Positions 36,886 through 45,638 of a DNA stretch of 64,000 nt are shown in pieces. The stretch's first letter is position 1. Every line of letters starts with the position of its first letter. The position numbers were made by a program, and so were the translations under genes. The DNA lies in the NCBI GenBank assembly GCA_009919265.1, contig RGCF01000003.1, positions 21,081-85,080 of the forward strand, written 5' to 3'. The notes beneath the pieces were generated by a model. The model had not been told where the DNA came from. It saw nothing but the letters and a program-made list of their open reading frames with translations, and did no database searches. This DNA comes from Bacteroidota bacterium (GTDB taxonomy: Bacteria > Bacteroidota > Ignavibacteria > Kapaibacteriales > UBA961).

Positions 36886-37755
36886 TTATTTCAATGACCG
36901 AGAATATCGTTCCAAGAATGCTTTATCATCCTCAGATAAATCTTCAAATTGATTGTCAAGTAGTTTTTCCAAAATCACATTCAGCATTTCTTCATCATCA
37001 ATATCATCTTCTATCAATATAGATTGTGTTTCTTCATTTTGTTGAATGATGATATTAATCATCGTTTTTTCATCTCTTCTCATTGGCTGACTTGTAATTG
37101 GCACATAGGTTGGCATTGTAGATTTCACAAATGGCTGATATTGTTTTTCTTTTGAAGCCAAACGAACATGTGACCACATCAAACCAGACAAAAGTCCAAT
37201 CATTATTCCAGTACCCGACTCAAGTGCATAGGTATACATTTGCATTGTATTCCCTGAAAACATTGATGCACCAAGAAATACAAATCCAAATCCAATCGTG
37301 AATGTTGCAATAATGCTTATGCGCAATTTTGTAAGTGCTGGAATATCAATTGCTGGTGAGCGAATGATTGTCATTGCAAGCGAAGCGCTATAAAGCATGC
37401 CATACAGGCCAGCACCCATTGGTGGACAATCCATGGGCATCGCTGAATACATGAGACCAATAATGAGGGCACCAATCGTCAAGCCTAGGAAGAATACAAA
37501 GTCATGCGACAACTGTATCACTTCTCTCCCCAACCAAAAGTAAATAGGTATCCCGATGAAAGCCAACAAAGCGGAATCAATGGCGAAGATATGCGTAGCA
37601 ATACGCCACCATTCATTCCCTTCAATAACTTTTTGAGGAATGAGAGTCAATGCTGATGATAGGTCACCAATGATGAGTTGCGCGATGAAGAACAGAGACA
37701 TCAAGGTGAGCATGAGCATCAAAAAAAATGGCCTATGCACACTCTTTGAAGTCAT
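36886..37755 (-). CDS. Rhomboid-like membrane protein lacking catalytic residues
   Basis: A 289-aa protein with about six transmembrane helices. The rhomboid L1-type motif NEWWRIATHIF is clear (about residue 48). Where active rhomboids have GxSG, this protein reads GAGLYG (about 114-119), and the histidine expected in the sixth helix is absent (YALESGTGIMIG). It should therefore be a pseudoprotease. The C-terminal tail (LNVILEKLLDNQFEDLSEDDKAFLE) resembles the short acidic C-domain common on FCB rhomboids. The ATG at 37755 is chosen over the track's 37776 because it immediately follows the nuoE stop. Confidence 0.7.
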   Translation of the reverse strand: MTSKSVHRPFFLMLMLTLMSLFFIAQLIIGDLSSALTLIPQKVIEGNEWWRIATHIFAIDSALLAFIGIPIYFWLGREVIQLSHDFVFFLGLTIGALIIGLMYSAMPMDCPPMGAGLYGMLYSASLAMTIIRSPAIDIPALTKLRISIIATFTIGFGFVFLGASMFSGNTMQMYTYALESGTGIMIGLLSGLMWSHVRLASKEKQYQPFVKSTMPTYVPITSQPMRRDEKTMINIIIQQNEETQSILIEDDIDDEEMLNVILEKLLDNQFEDLSEDDKAFLERYSRSLK

Positions 37756-37756
37756 G

Positions 37757-38239
37757 TTAATGTGCCACGGAGGCAATTAATCGTTCAACATCTGCCATGG
37801 TGACATGTTCATGATAATCTTCATTGATTGCAATCATTGGAGCACCACCACAAGCACCCATGCATTCAACTTCTTCAAGAGAAATTGTTCCATCTGCTGT
37901 GGTTTCATTATGACCAATGCCATATTTACTGCATAACTCTTGATAGATTTCTTCGCCACCGCGGAGCATGCAGGAAACATTTGTGCAAACTTGAACATGA
38001 AACTTGCCCATTGGCTTCTTAAAATACATGGTATAAAAGGTTGCAACACCTTTGACATGAGCAAATGGGAGATTCATGACATCGCCAACCATACGCATGA
38101 CATCTTCTGAAAGCCAGCCAAATTTCTTTTGAGCCATCCATAAAACAGGCATAATTGCTGCTTTTGACTCCGGATACTGAGCTTTGAGTCGCTCAATTTC
38201 AGCAAGCTCTTCTTTTGTGAATGTAATCTCTTGAGACAT
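37757..38239 (-). CDS. nuoE: NADH-quinone oxidoreductase subunit E (24-kDa, [2Fe-2S])
   Basis: A 160-aa subunit with a helical N-domain (AIMPVLWMAQKKFGWLSEDV) and a thioredoxin-like ferredoxin domain carrying four cysteines in the family's order: VCTNVSC then VECMGAC. In complex I it holds the N1a cluster beside NuoF. The track start at 38341 adds 34 residues of non-family sequence; the ATG at 38239 fits. No other nuo gene is nearby, so it may belong to a dispersed complex I or to another NADH-linked enzyme such as a hydrogenase or formate dehydrogenase. TATTTTTG, an exact -7 box, lies about 40 nt upstream. Confidence 0.92.
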   Translation of the reverse strand: MSQEITFTKEELAEIERLKAQYPESKAAIMPVLWMAQKKFGWLSEDVMRMVGDVMNLPFAHVKGVATFYTMYFKKPMGKFHVQVCTNVSCMLRGGEEIYQELCSKYGIGHNETTADGTISLEEVECMGACGGAPMIAINEDYHEHVTMADVERLIASVAH

Positions 38240-38276
38240 AGGATTTTCTAGGTTATTCTTACAGTTTAGGTTTTGG

Positions 38277-38284
38277 CAAAAATA
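38277..38284 (-). promoter_or_regulatory. Putative -7 promoter box for nuoE
   Basis: On the minus strand TATTTTTG matches TAnnTTTG exactly, 37 nt before the nuoE start. No -33 TTTG is seen. Confidence 0.35.
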
Positions 38285-38332
38285 CAAAACATCGGGCACT
38301 TTTTTGAGGACAGAATGCAAGGAAAAAAAGAA

Positions 38333-38359
38333 AGCCGTCATTTACAGGAAATGACGGCT
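38333..38359. terminator. Intrinsic terminator after the 38381 gene
   Basis: AGCCGTCATTT and AAATGACGGCT form an 11-bp stem with a 5-nt loop, followed on the minus strand by TTTCTTTTTTT. Confidence 0.92.
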
Positions 38360-38380
38360 CTAAAAGAATGATGGCAATTT

Positions 38381-40546
38381 TTATCGAATGATGACCAAAG
38401 GCATCAGAATTGGCTTCAATGAAGCACCGTCAATCTTCACTTGATACTGTCCAGCTGGCAAACCACTTGTGGCAATGGCCGCACTTTGCTTTCCGATGAC
38501 AATATCTGTTTTGGTGAATGTGGTATGTATTCTACCAAGTCCATCCAAAACTGAAATGGTAATAGGTGCTGATCGTTCTGCGCTAAATTGAGCTATTGCA
38601 AGATCGGATGCCGGATTTGGCATGATAAGGTTTGATTGTCCTTCTTGCTCATCTGTAGAAAGAGCTCCTTGGAGAAGCCAATTATATGTTCTTGACATGA
38701 TTTGTGAACGCTTTGTTTGATTTGACATACCATCAAGGCCAAATCCAAAGATTACGAGGCGAGATTGTCCATTTTCCCAACGAATTGCTCCAATATCTGT
38801 TGGATCATTGTCATAAGTGAAAACAGGCACTGCATTGCTACCTTGTTTAATGGTCAACACATCGGTGAATCTTGTAAATGGGGTTAGGATTGGATCTTCG
38901 AAGTTTTCATTGAGCATTACATTCATGTCTCGACTGATATAATCTCCTGCTTGTCCTTTCAGTGCTATGGCATTTGCCATGAGAATATCACCTGAGTTCT
39001 TGTCTTGTTCGAATCGTTTGATTGGCGAACCCGCTTTAACTGAAATGCCAAGATTTTGATCAAGGAGAGTTTTTATTGACTCATTGTCTGATTTCAAGAT
39101 TGTTGAAAGCTCTTGCTCAGATGCCATGAACACCTTTTTACCATTTTGGAGCATGGTTCCAATTTGATTCAAGAATGTTGAGTTATTGGCAATCATGCCT
39201 GCATTTTCATTATCAACGGAAATGATAGCCATATCAAATGTACTTGGAGGAAATCCTGTCAACACCTCAGGTTCCATTGGAAGCATTGCAGTAGTTTTTG
39301 GACGCATATTTTCAAGATCTTGAATATACAACGCATTCATTTTTGGATGATTACCATAAACTGCATGCTTAATGGATGGAGACAATGCATAAACAGTAGC
39401 TTTGAGAGATTTAGTAAATACATTTTCTCCGCTCACTATTGCATTAACAACAATTTTTGCAAAACCAGGATTATCAGTACTGTTTATTTTCACAGCAACT
39501 TCTGAAGAAGCACCGGGTTCCAAGTTTTCTGTTGGTTTAGATACTGTAGCATTCCACCCTTCAGGGATAATGGAAGCAACTTGATCCACTTCATAAGTAA
39601 CAGTCACTCCGGTTGTATTATTATTTTTCAATTTCAATGATGATTCACTAGAGCCTGCAGATTGCACAGTTTGGAATTGACCAGTTAATGTTGATTCCAT
39701 GATTGCAGGGGATTTCAATAAGCCAATTTGTTGTGCATTGAGAATCTCGCGAGCTGTCATGGCAGTTCCGTGTTTTTGCACCATGCCAATAAGCAAGATA
39801 TTTCCAGCATCATATTCCTTCGGAATAGTGTAGGTAAATGTTGCTTTATATTTTTCCGCAGTACTTGTTATGGCTGGAATAACATTTTTGATACCCCATA
39901 CACCACCTGGATATGCGCGTACGACGGATCTGTGATTATAGCCAACAATTTTGGCTGGCTTATCATAATATGGATGACCTTTAAACGATGCATTTCCACT
40001 GATATAATTACTTTGATCATATCCTGTACCGGTACCGGAAACACCATCTTCAACAACCATCAGATTCAATCGTAAATCACCGCTCATTGATTTTACAAAT
40101 GTAGCTTCAACATCCGCTTTCATGACTCTTGTTGTTTTATCATAGGATACATTAACAACATTCACATCAATGTCAGATGCTTTTTCCATTTGCATCAATA
40201 CATAATCTCTCCATTTTTCACGGCTGGTTCCAACTGTTTGTTCACCTGCGAATGTAACGCGATCTATAGCGCCACTTGGATAAAATGGTACGAGAGCTTT
40301 TATTGAATCGAACACTTTTGGTATTTCCATTGCATCACCTTGATGCATTTTTACACCAATGAAATTGTCCGGAAATTCTTTGATAAGTTCGTCCATTACA
40401 ACACTACCATCTACACACCAGCCACACCAGGCACCGGTGAATTGTTCAAGCAATACGCGTTTTACAGGCTTTTGTGCATGAAGCATTGTAGCAAAGCCCA
40501 AACCAAAGACAATTGCAAATGCATACAGAGTACGATTGTATTTCAT
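38381..40546 (-). CDS. T9SS-secreted Omp28/thioredoxin-like protein, paralogue A
   Basis: A 721-aa exported protein. A signal peptide (about 1-24, ending LHAQ) precedes an Omp28-type thioredoxin-fold domain with CxxC in FTGAWCGWCVDGSVV, then GHPYYDKPAKIVGYNHRSVVR. An Ig-like segment follows, then a GATase-like domain (about 380-620) and a T9SS type-A sorting domain (MPNPASDLA ... GQYQVKID). The closest relative visible is the next gene upstream, with which it shares long identical stretches in the redox domain. The track start is 40624; the ATG at 40546 has GGAG 6 nt before it and gives a proper signal peptide. Possibly a surface or released disulfide-active protein; partner unknown. Confidence 0.87.
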   Translation of the reverse strand: MKYNRTLYAFAIVFGLGFATMLHAQKPVKRVLLEQFTGAWCGWCVDGSVVMDELIKEFPDNFIGVKMHQGDAMEIPKVFDSIKALVPFYPSGAIDRVTFAGEQTVGTSREKWRDYVLMQMEKASDIDVNVVNVSYDKTTRVMKADVEATFVKSMSGDLRLNLMVVEDGVSGTGTGYDQSNYISGNASFKGHPYYDKPAKIVGYNHRSVVRAYPGGVWGIKNVIPAITSTAEKYKATFTYTIPKEYDAGNILLIGMVQKHGTAMTAREILNAQQIGLLKSPAIMESTLTGQFQTVQSAGSSESSLKLKNNNTTGVTVTYEVDQVASIIPEGWNATVSKPTENLEPGASSEVAVKINSTDNPGFAKIVVNAIVSGENVFTKSLKATVYALSPSIKHAVYGNHPKMNALYIQDLENMRPKTTAMLPMEPEVLTGFPPSTFDMAIISVDNENAGMIANNSTFLNQIGTMLQNGKKVFMASEQELSTILKSDNESIKTLLDQNLGISVKAGSPIKRFEQDKNSGDILMANAIALKGQAGDYISRDMNVMLNENFEDPILTPFTRFTDVLTIKQGSNAVPVFTYDNDPTDIGAIRWENGQSRLVIFGFGLDGMSNQTKRSQIMSRTYNWLLQGALSTDEQEGQSNLIMPNPASDLAIAQFSAERSAPITISVLDGLGRIHTTFTKTDIVIGKQSAAIATSGLPAGQYQVKIDGASLKPILMPLVIIR

Positions 40547-40594
40547 GATATCTCCAATTAGAAACCAAATAATCTGGGACAAACTATAAAAAAA

Positions 40595-40625
40595 AATGGG
40601 ATTGCATATCATATGCAATCCCATT
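40595..40625. terminator. Intrinsic terminator after the 40645 gene
   Basis: AATGGGATTGCATAT and ATATGCAATCCCATT form a 15-bp stem with a 1-nt nominal loop. A long T run follows on the minus strand. Confidence 0.92.
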
Positions 40626-40644
40626 CTGATGAGGATTTGTATCC

Positions 40645-42828
40645 TTATCTATTTATCATGACCGGAACTGTCTGAATTTTGCCATTAGAACCGCTAATAA
40701 CCAAGCGATAAGCGCCTGGTGTGAGGCCATTGTTCTTCAGGACATAGTTATTAAGTCCCATATTCACTGCCACAGGTAAGCTGTTTTGAACACTTCTACC
40801 GAGCATGTCAATAAGATTGAATGTCACGAACTGTGTTGCAGGATCTGAAATCATGAATTGTACAGCTGCAGAGTTTGAGAATGGATTTGGCTGTACAAGC
40901 AATGAAAGATCTGAACCTTCCTCAGCAACTGATGAAGCTGAACTGAACAACCATGTATAGGTTTTATTCATGATTGTGTTTTTCACTTCTTCATCTGTGA
41001 TACCATCCATATCAAATGTAAACATCACCAATTTTGCATTTCCATCTTGCCAGCGAATACCTGCAACATTGTCTGCATTTTCATCCATGAAAAGTACAGG
41101 TGATGATTTACTATCAGGATTGATGGAAAATGCATCTGTGAAATAAATGAAAGGATCTGTATTTAAGTTGGTAACATCATTTGCGAGGAAATCGATGCCA
41201 TCACCAATAGCATCATCTTTAACACCTTGCAATTGGAATGGAATCACGCCTGTGATTTGACCATTGGCATTTGTTTGCAAACGAAGAACAGGATCATTGA
41301 CAACAGTAACACCCAACTTGGACTCAAAGAATGCTTTTGTTACTGGTGTAGCAGATGTAGATTTGATACCATTATATGCTTCAAGACCACCTGCGATAAA
41401 TACTTTTTTACCAGCATTTAACATTTCTGTGATTTGAGAAACAATTGCAGAATTTGTACCAAAAGCACCTCTTGAACTATAATGAACTGCAATGATAGCT
41501 GCATCGAATGAAGATGCAGGATACATTGCCATAAAGCCTGCATTCAATGGCAAATCGATTGATTTTGATTCAAATTCACCACCACGATTTTTGAGCGGCT
41601 GACCATAATGATCATTCATGCGTGGGTGAGCATTATAGATAGCATACTTCATACCTGGAGTCATATTGTATACATATCCTCTGCTCAATCTTCCAATGAC
41701 GCTTGCATCACTTGGAACAGCATCAACGGAAATGATTGCATAACCTTGATTTCCATCAGTATTCAATGTGACATTGGCTTTTGCTGTGCCATTTGCAGGA
41801 AGTTCAATGGTTGCTGGTTCTACAGTTGCTGTCCATCCATCAGGCATAAAGGAATTTTCAGCATCGACGGACAAGGTTACAGAAGTAGCTGTAGAAGACA
41901 AATTTTTGACAGTAACTTCTGTGCTACCTTTTGAACTTTGAGCAACAAGCATAGCAGGTTTTTCAATTGTTGCTTCAGTTTTAACAATTGCCTTGGTCAA
42001 ACCAACTTCATTTGCATTGAGAACTTGCTTTGCAGTTGATGCAGTACCATATTTATGAACTGATCCAATCAATGTTACATTGTCTGCTTTGTAGGAAGCA
42101 GGCAATGTATAACTAAACTTTGCTGTATATGGTGTACCTGTTTGTGCAACACCTGGGATAATCCCTTTAACACCCCATACACCACCTGCATAAGCACGAA
42201 CTACTGAGCGATGTTCATAACCTGGAATGACTGCAGGCTTTGAATAATATGGGTGCCCAACAAAACTTGGGTTACCGGAAATAAAATTCTTTTGATCATA
42301 AGCAGCACCGGTACCTGTTACTTTGTCTTCAACAATGATGAGATTAATGCGAAGATCACCTGAAACAGACTTCACGAATGTTGCAGTGACATCTGCTGTA
42401 ATCTTTCTGGTTGTAGGATCGAAATTTACATTTGAAATATCTACTCCAACATCTGCAGTCATTGCCATTTGCTGCCCAACATAAAAAGGCCAGGCATTAC
42501 GGCTGATTGCAACAGTTGTTTGACCAGAAAACAACATGCGGTCAACTGCACCACTTGGATATCCATTCACGAATGGACGCAATGTATCAGCCATCACTTT
42601 CGGAATTTCCATACCATCACCTTGATGCACTTTCACTGCAATTAATTGATTTGGATATTGTGCAAGAAGATTTTCAATTACAACTGAACCATCTACACAC
42701 CATCCACACCATGCACCGGTGAATTGCTCGAGTAATACTCTCTTTGCAGGACCTTGCGCTTGAGCAGTACCGGCAATAATGAACAGAGCAAGAAGCAATG
42801 CTCCCATTCTGCGTAAAATAGTTTTCAT
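40645..42828 (-). CDS. T9SS-secreted Omp28/thioredoxin-like protein, paralogue B
   Basis: A 727-aa exported protein with the same order as paralogue A: signal peptide (ending TAQAQ), redox domain with FTGAWCGWCVDGSVV near residue 37, Ig-like segment (PDGWTATVEPATIELPANG), GATase-like domain (about 385-625) and T9SS tail (VQPNPFSNS ... GAYRLVISG). The conserved pattern HQGDGMEIPKV follows the CxxC. The SD-like GGAGAAAAGAG precedes the ATG. Tandem duplication with the neighbours on both sides is evident. Confidence 0.88.
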   Translation of the reverse strand: MKTILRRMGALLLALFIIAGTAQAQGPAKRVLLEQFTGAWCGWCVDGSVVIENLLAQYPNQLIAVKVHQGDGMEIPKVMADTLRPFVNGYPSGAVDRMLFSGQTTVAISRNAWPFYVGQQMAMTADVGVDISNVNFDPTTRKITADVTATFVKSVSGDLRINLIIVEDKVTGTGAAYDQKNFISGNPSFVGHPYYSKPAVIPGYEHRSVVRAYAGGVWGVKGIIPGVAQTGTPYTAKFSYTLPASYKADNVTLIGSVHKYGTASTAKQVLNANEVGLTKAIVKTEATIEKPAMLVAQSSKGSTEVTVKNLSSTATSVTLSVDAENSFMPDGWTATVEPATIELPANGTAKANVTLNTDGNQGYAIISVDAVPSDASVIGRLSRGYVYNMTPGMKYAIYNAHPRMNDHYGQPLKNRGGEFESKSIDLPLNAGFMAMYPASSFDAAIIAVHYSSRGAFGTNSAIVSQITEMLNAGKKVFIAGGLEAYNGIKSTSATPVTKAFFESKLGVTVVNDPVLRLQTNANGQITGVIPFQLQGVKDDAIGDGIDFLANDVTNLNTDPFIYFTDAFSINPDSKSSPVLFMDENADNVAGIRWQDGNAKLVMFTFDMDGITDEEVKNTIMNKTYTWLFSSASSVAEEGSDLSLLVQPNPFSNSAAVQFMISDPATQFVTFNLIDMLGRSVQNSLPVAVNMGLNNYVLKNNGLTPGAYRLVISGSNGKIQTVPVMINR

Positions 42829-42866
42829 CTCTTTTCTCCAATTGTGTATTCTATTATGAATTTGTT

Positions 42867-45077
42867 TTATCTAGTAATATTAACTGGGATATGTACTCCA
42901 GAACCTTCTAGTGATCGCACAACTAATCTATAAGCACCTGATGCAAAACTTGAAACAGGGACATTTACAGAATGAGTACCAGGCTCGAATGTATCTTGAG
43001 AAATACGAGATACTTCATTGCCAAGAGCATCGTACAATGAAATTGTCAACAGCTGAGGTGCATTTCCTTTAACAGAGAATTGAACCATACCTTGATCTGA
43101 AACTGGATTTGGTTGCATTGAAACGCTTAGTAAAGAATTTGATTGTTCAGCCATTTCATCATCAACAGAAGCCGCAGATCCTGTGAGCAACCAATTGACA
43201 CATTTTCTCAAAATCTCTTGCTGATTTGAAGCTACATCAAGAATCTCAAGTGGGAATGTAACATATACAACTCTTGAATTTCCGATTGTTGCATGAATAC
43301 CGGCAATATTTGATTGATCTGTGTCATAGTAGATGAAAGGAGTAGCAATATTAGGATTTGAAACCTTGATGATATCTGTACTTGTCACATATGAACCAGC
43401 AAAGAAATTCACCGCGGTGAATGCATTAGCTTTTACAGTTGAACCATTATTTAATTTATTTCCAATCACATTGTTTGCAATACCTTTCATTGTGAATGGG
43501 GAAAGTGAAACGCCATTTCCTTGATTAACAAGTCTTGCTTGGTTTGAACCCAATTCAATACCGATCTTGTCAAAAAACTCTTGAACTAAAGGACCATTAC
43601 CAACCCCTGCAAATTGATTTTGAGGATAACCCTCATCAAATGCCCAGCTTAAACCAACATTTGAAAAGATGAGTATTTTCTTGCCTTGATCAATCAGTTC
43701 GGACAATTTTTCTACAGGATTTGAGAAATTAAATTGTGGATCCAAATACAATGGTTGTGTACCCATTGGTACGATGAACAAATCTGATTGGTCAATGATG
43801 TCGGAGAATTCTGTAAACAAACCACCAATCCATGGCATGATGGAAGTTTTCGCCAAGATATTTGTTGCAATTCCTTTCGTATATATTCCTTTACGAGCAA
43901 AACTGCTAAAGCCTGAAACAAAATTCTTTGTGTTATTCGAAAGCACACCAATAATGCTCCGTGATACTGGAACATTGAATGAGCCATCAACATTTGTTTT
44001 CGCGGCAATAGTTGGGGTATAATAGGCAGATTGATCTCCTGGCGTAACATTGACAGTGACATTCACGTCTAAACCACGTTCTTTTACTACCTTATTTGGT
44101 TCAATTGAAACACTCCATCCTTGGGGAATTGGATTACCAACTGTGTCGACATATATGGTTACAGGAACTGGATCTGGTTCAGTATCCAAACTTGTCACAA
44201 CAGCAACTTCTTTTGAAATCACTTCACCGGGAGTACCTTTGAAATACAAAGGAATTGAGCTGTTTACCGCAGCCAATACTTCCGGCTTTGCTGATGATTC
44301 AGCTTGAAGTACTTCCTTGCTATCATCATCTTGCACAAAAACAACGCCATAGAGATATTCAGTTTTGAATGCACTCGCTCCACTTGTTGCTGGTGTAAAT
44401 GTAAAATTGAACTCTTTGGTTTCACCGGCTTTCATGTCCAATACGATGCCATTTGAGTCAAATTGTCCAGCCTCATTCGACATTTGGCGAGCGATATATC
44501 GAAAATCCAATTGTGCATTGGTTCCAACTGCACCAGATCTTCTGAAATATTCACCAATAACCATTTTTAATTTTTGACCTTGCAAGGCGGAGGTACTTGT
44601 GACTGTTACTTTGAATGTTGCATTCGCACCGCTTTGTCCTTGCTGAATGGTAAGTGTTATTGGTGAGTCGCCAGTAGAAACAGCAGCTGACCAACCCAAT
44701 GTATCAGCAGGATCTCCACTATTAAATGCTTGATTATCGGAGCTTGCTGGAACCTGTCCATTGACAACAATTTGAGAAAGAGGTTGATCTTCCAATGCAT
44801 AGTATCTAAAGCGTGCACTATTCATTGCTGGGTTTGCTCTGTGAATAGCATCCAAGAGATTGAATTGTCCAGTGTGATATGTCAAGACAATTGCAGTTTG
44901 CTTGATTCCTGAAGTTTCATAAAAAGCAGAAAAATCATCTTCTCTTGATTCAGAATATGTTGCATTTGTGTTTACAAAACGTTCAATCAATGACTTTCTG
45001 GGTGAGTCTGCCTTGAGTGGTAACAAGAACATTGTCATCAATGCGATCAGCGTCGCAAAGCGAAACATGTGTTTCAT
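42867..45077 (-). CDS. T9SS-secreted Omp28-like protein without the CxxC, paralogue C
   Basis: A 736-aa exported protein aligned in order with paralogues A and B: signal peptide (ending LKADS), an Omp28-like domain, Ig-like segment (PQGWSVSIEPNKVV), GATase-like domain (about 390-630) and T9SS tail (MQPNPVSDQ ... GAYRLVVRS). Where the paralogues read TGAWCGWC this protein has VNTNATYSES, so the redox cysteines are lost and it cannot act as a thiol oxidoreductase. It may have become a binding or structural form. An exact -7 box lies upstream. Confidence 0.82.
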   Translation of the reverse strand: MKHMFRFATLIALMTMFLLPLKADSPRKSLIERFVNTNATYSESREDDFSAFYETSGIKQTAIVLTYHTGQFNLLDAIHRANPAMNSARFRYYALEDQPLSQIVVNGQVPASSDNQAFNSGDPADTLGWSAAVSTGDSPITLTIQQGQSGANATFKVTVTSTSALQGQKLKMVIGEYFRRSGAVGTNAQLDFRYIARQMSNEAGQFDSNGIVLDMKAGETKEFNFTFTPATSGASAFKTEYLYGVVFVQDDDSKEVLQAESSAKPEVLAAVNSSIPLYFKGTPGEVISKEVAVVTSLDTEPDPVPVTIYVDTVGNPIPQGWSVSIEPNKVVKERGLDVNVTVNVTPGDQSAYYTPTIAAKTNVDGSFNVPVSRSIIGVLSNNTKNFVSGFSSFARKGIYTKGIATNILAKTSIMPWIGGLFTEFSDIIDQSDLFIVPMGTQPLYLDPQFNFSNPVEKLSELIDQGKKILIFSNVGLSWAFDEGYPQNQFAGVGNGPLVQEFFDKIGIELGSNQARLVNQGNGVSLSPFTMKGIANNVIGNKLNNGSTVKANAFTAVNFFAGSYVTSTDIIKVSNPNIATPFIYYDTDQSNIAGIHATIGNSRVVYVTFPLEILDVASNQQEILRKCVNWLLTGSAASVDDEMAEQSNSLLSVSMQPNPVSDQGMVQFSVKGNAPQLLTISLYDALGNEVSRISQDTFEPGTHSVNVPVSSFASGAYRLVVRSLEGSGVHIPVNITR

Positions 45078-45149
45078 GGTAATACCTTCAAAATTTTATG
45101 TAAGAAATGATAATCAAAAGAAGGGAATGACATAGGCATTCCGCGAGGC

Positions 45150-45157
45150 CAAAAATA
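45150..45157 (-). promoter_or_regulatory. Putative -7 promoter box for paralogue C
   Basis: On the minus strand TATTTTTG matches TAnnTTTG exactly, about 72 nt before the start codon. A GCCAAAAA/TTTTTGGC inverted repeat surrounds the region. The -33 element is unclear. Confidence 0.4.
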
Positions 45158-45286
45158 GAGAAAAATGTCTTGTTTTTGGCATAGGCAAAGAAATTCCACT
45201 AAAAAATGTTCGCGGGGATGCAAATTAGCTCTAACTGAGTGTGTTTTGACAAGGAATGTGAGGAAAAATGAGGGGATTGTTGGACT

Positions 45287-45634
45287 TTAATAAATGGTGC
45301 CATCTTCCTGATGTTTAGACCTTTTCTTTTCAATTTTCGCCAATTTTTCTGCTACAACTTTTTCAAGGGAAATTCCGCGGGCATTAGCATAATTATGTAA
45401 GGCAATAAAGACATCCGCCACTTCGGATTCAACATCATCTATGGATATTTCTTTTCCTTTCCAGAGCTTCTTTTCCAAATTGGCAAGTTCACCTGCTTCT
45501 CCGCACAATTCAAGACAAAAGAATTCAGGGGTTCTTTGTATGAAATGCTTATCCTGATAGGATCGAAATGCTTCTTGTATCCTAGAACCTTGGTCTTGAA
45601 TCGTAGTAATCAATAATTGTACTTCTTCAACCAT
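45287..45634 (-). CDS. MazG-like nucleotide pyrophosphohydrolase
   Basis: A 115-aa all-alpha NTP pyrophosphatase. The metal-binding acidic residues are visible in ELCGEAGELAN and, after a linker, EVADVFIAL, the order typical of MazG/dUTPase-like proteins. It should hydrolyse nucleoside triphosphates to monophosphates to clean the pool. The track start at 45742 lies inside the upstream gene; the ATG at 45634 follows an AAAGGTGA site and lies 4 nt after the LCP stop. Confidence 0.82.
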   Translation of the reverse strand: MVEEVQLLITTIQDQGSRIQEAFRSYQDKHFIQRTPEFFCLELCGEAGELANLEKKLWKGKEISIDDVESEVADVFIALHNYANARGISLEKVVAEKLAKIEKKRSKHQEDGTIY

Positions 45635-45638
45635 TCTA

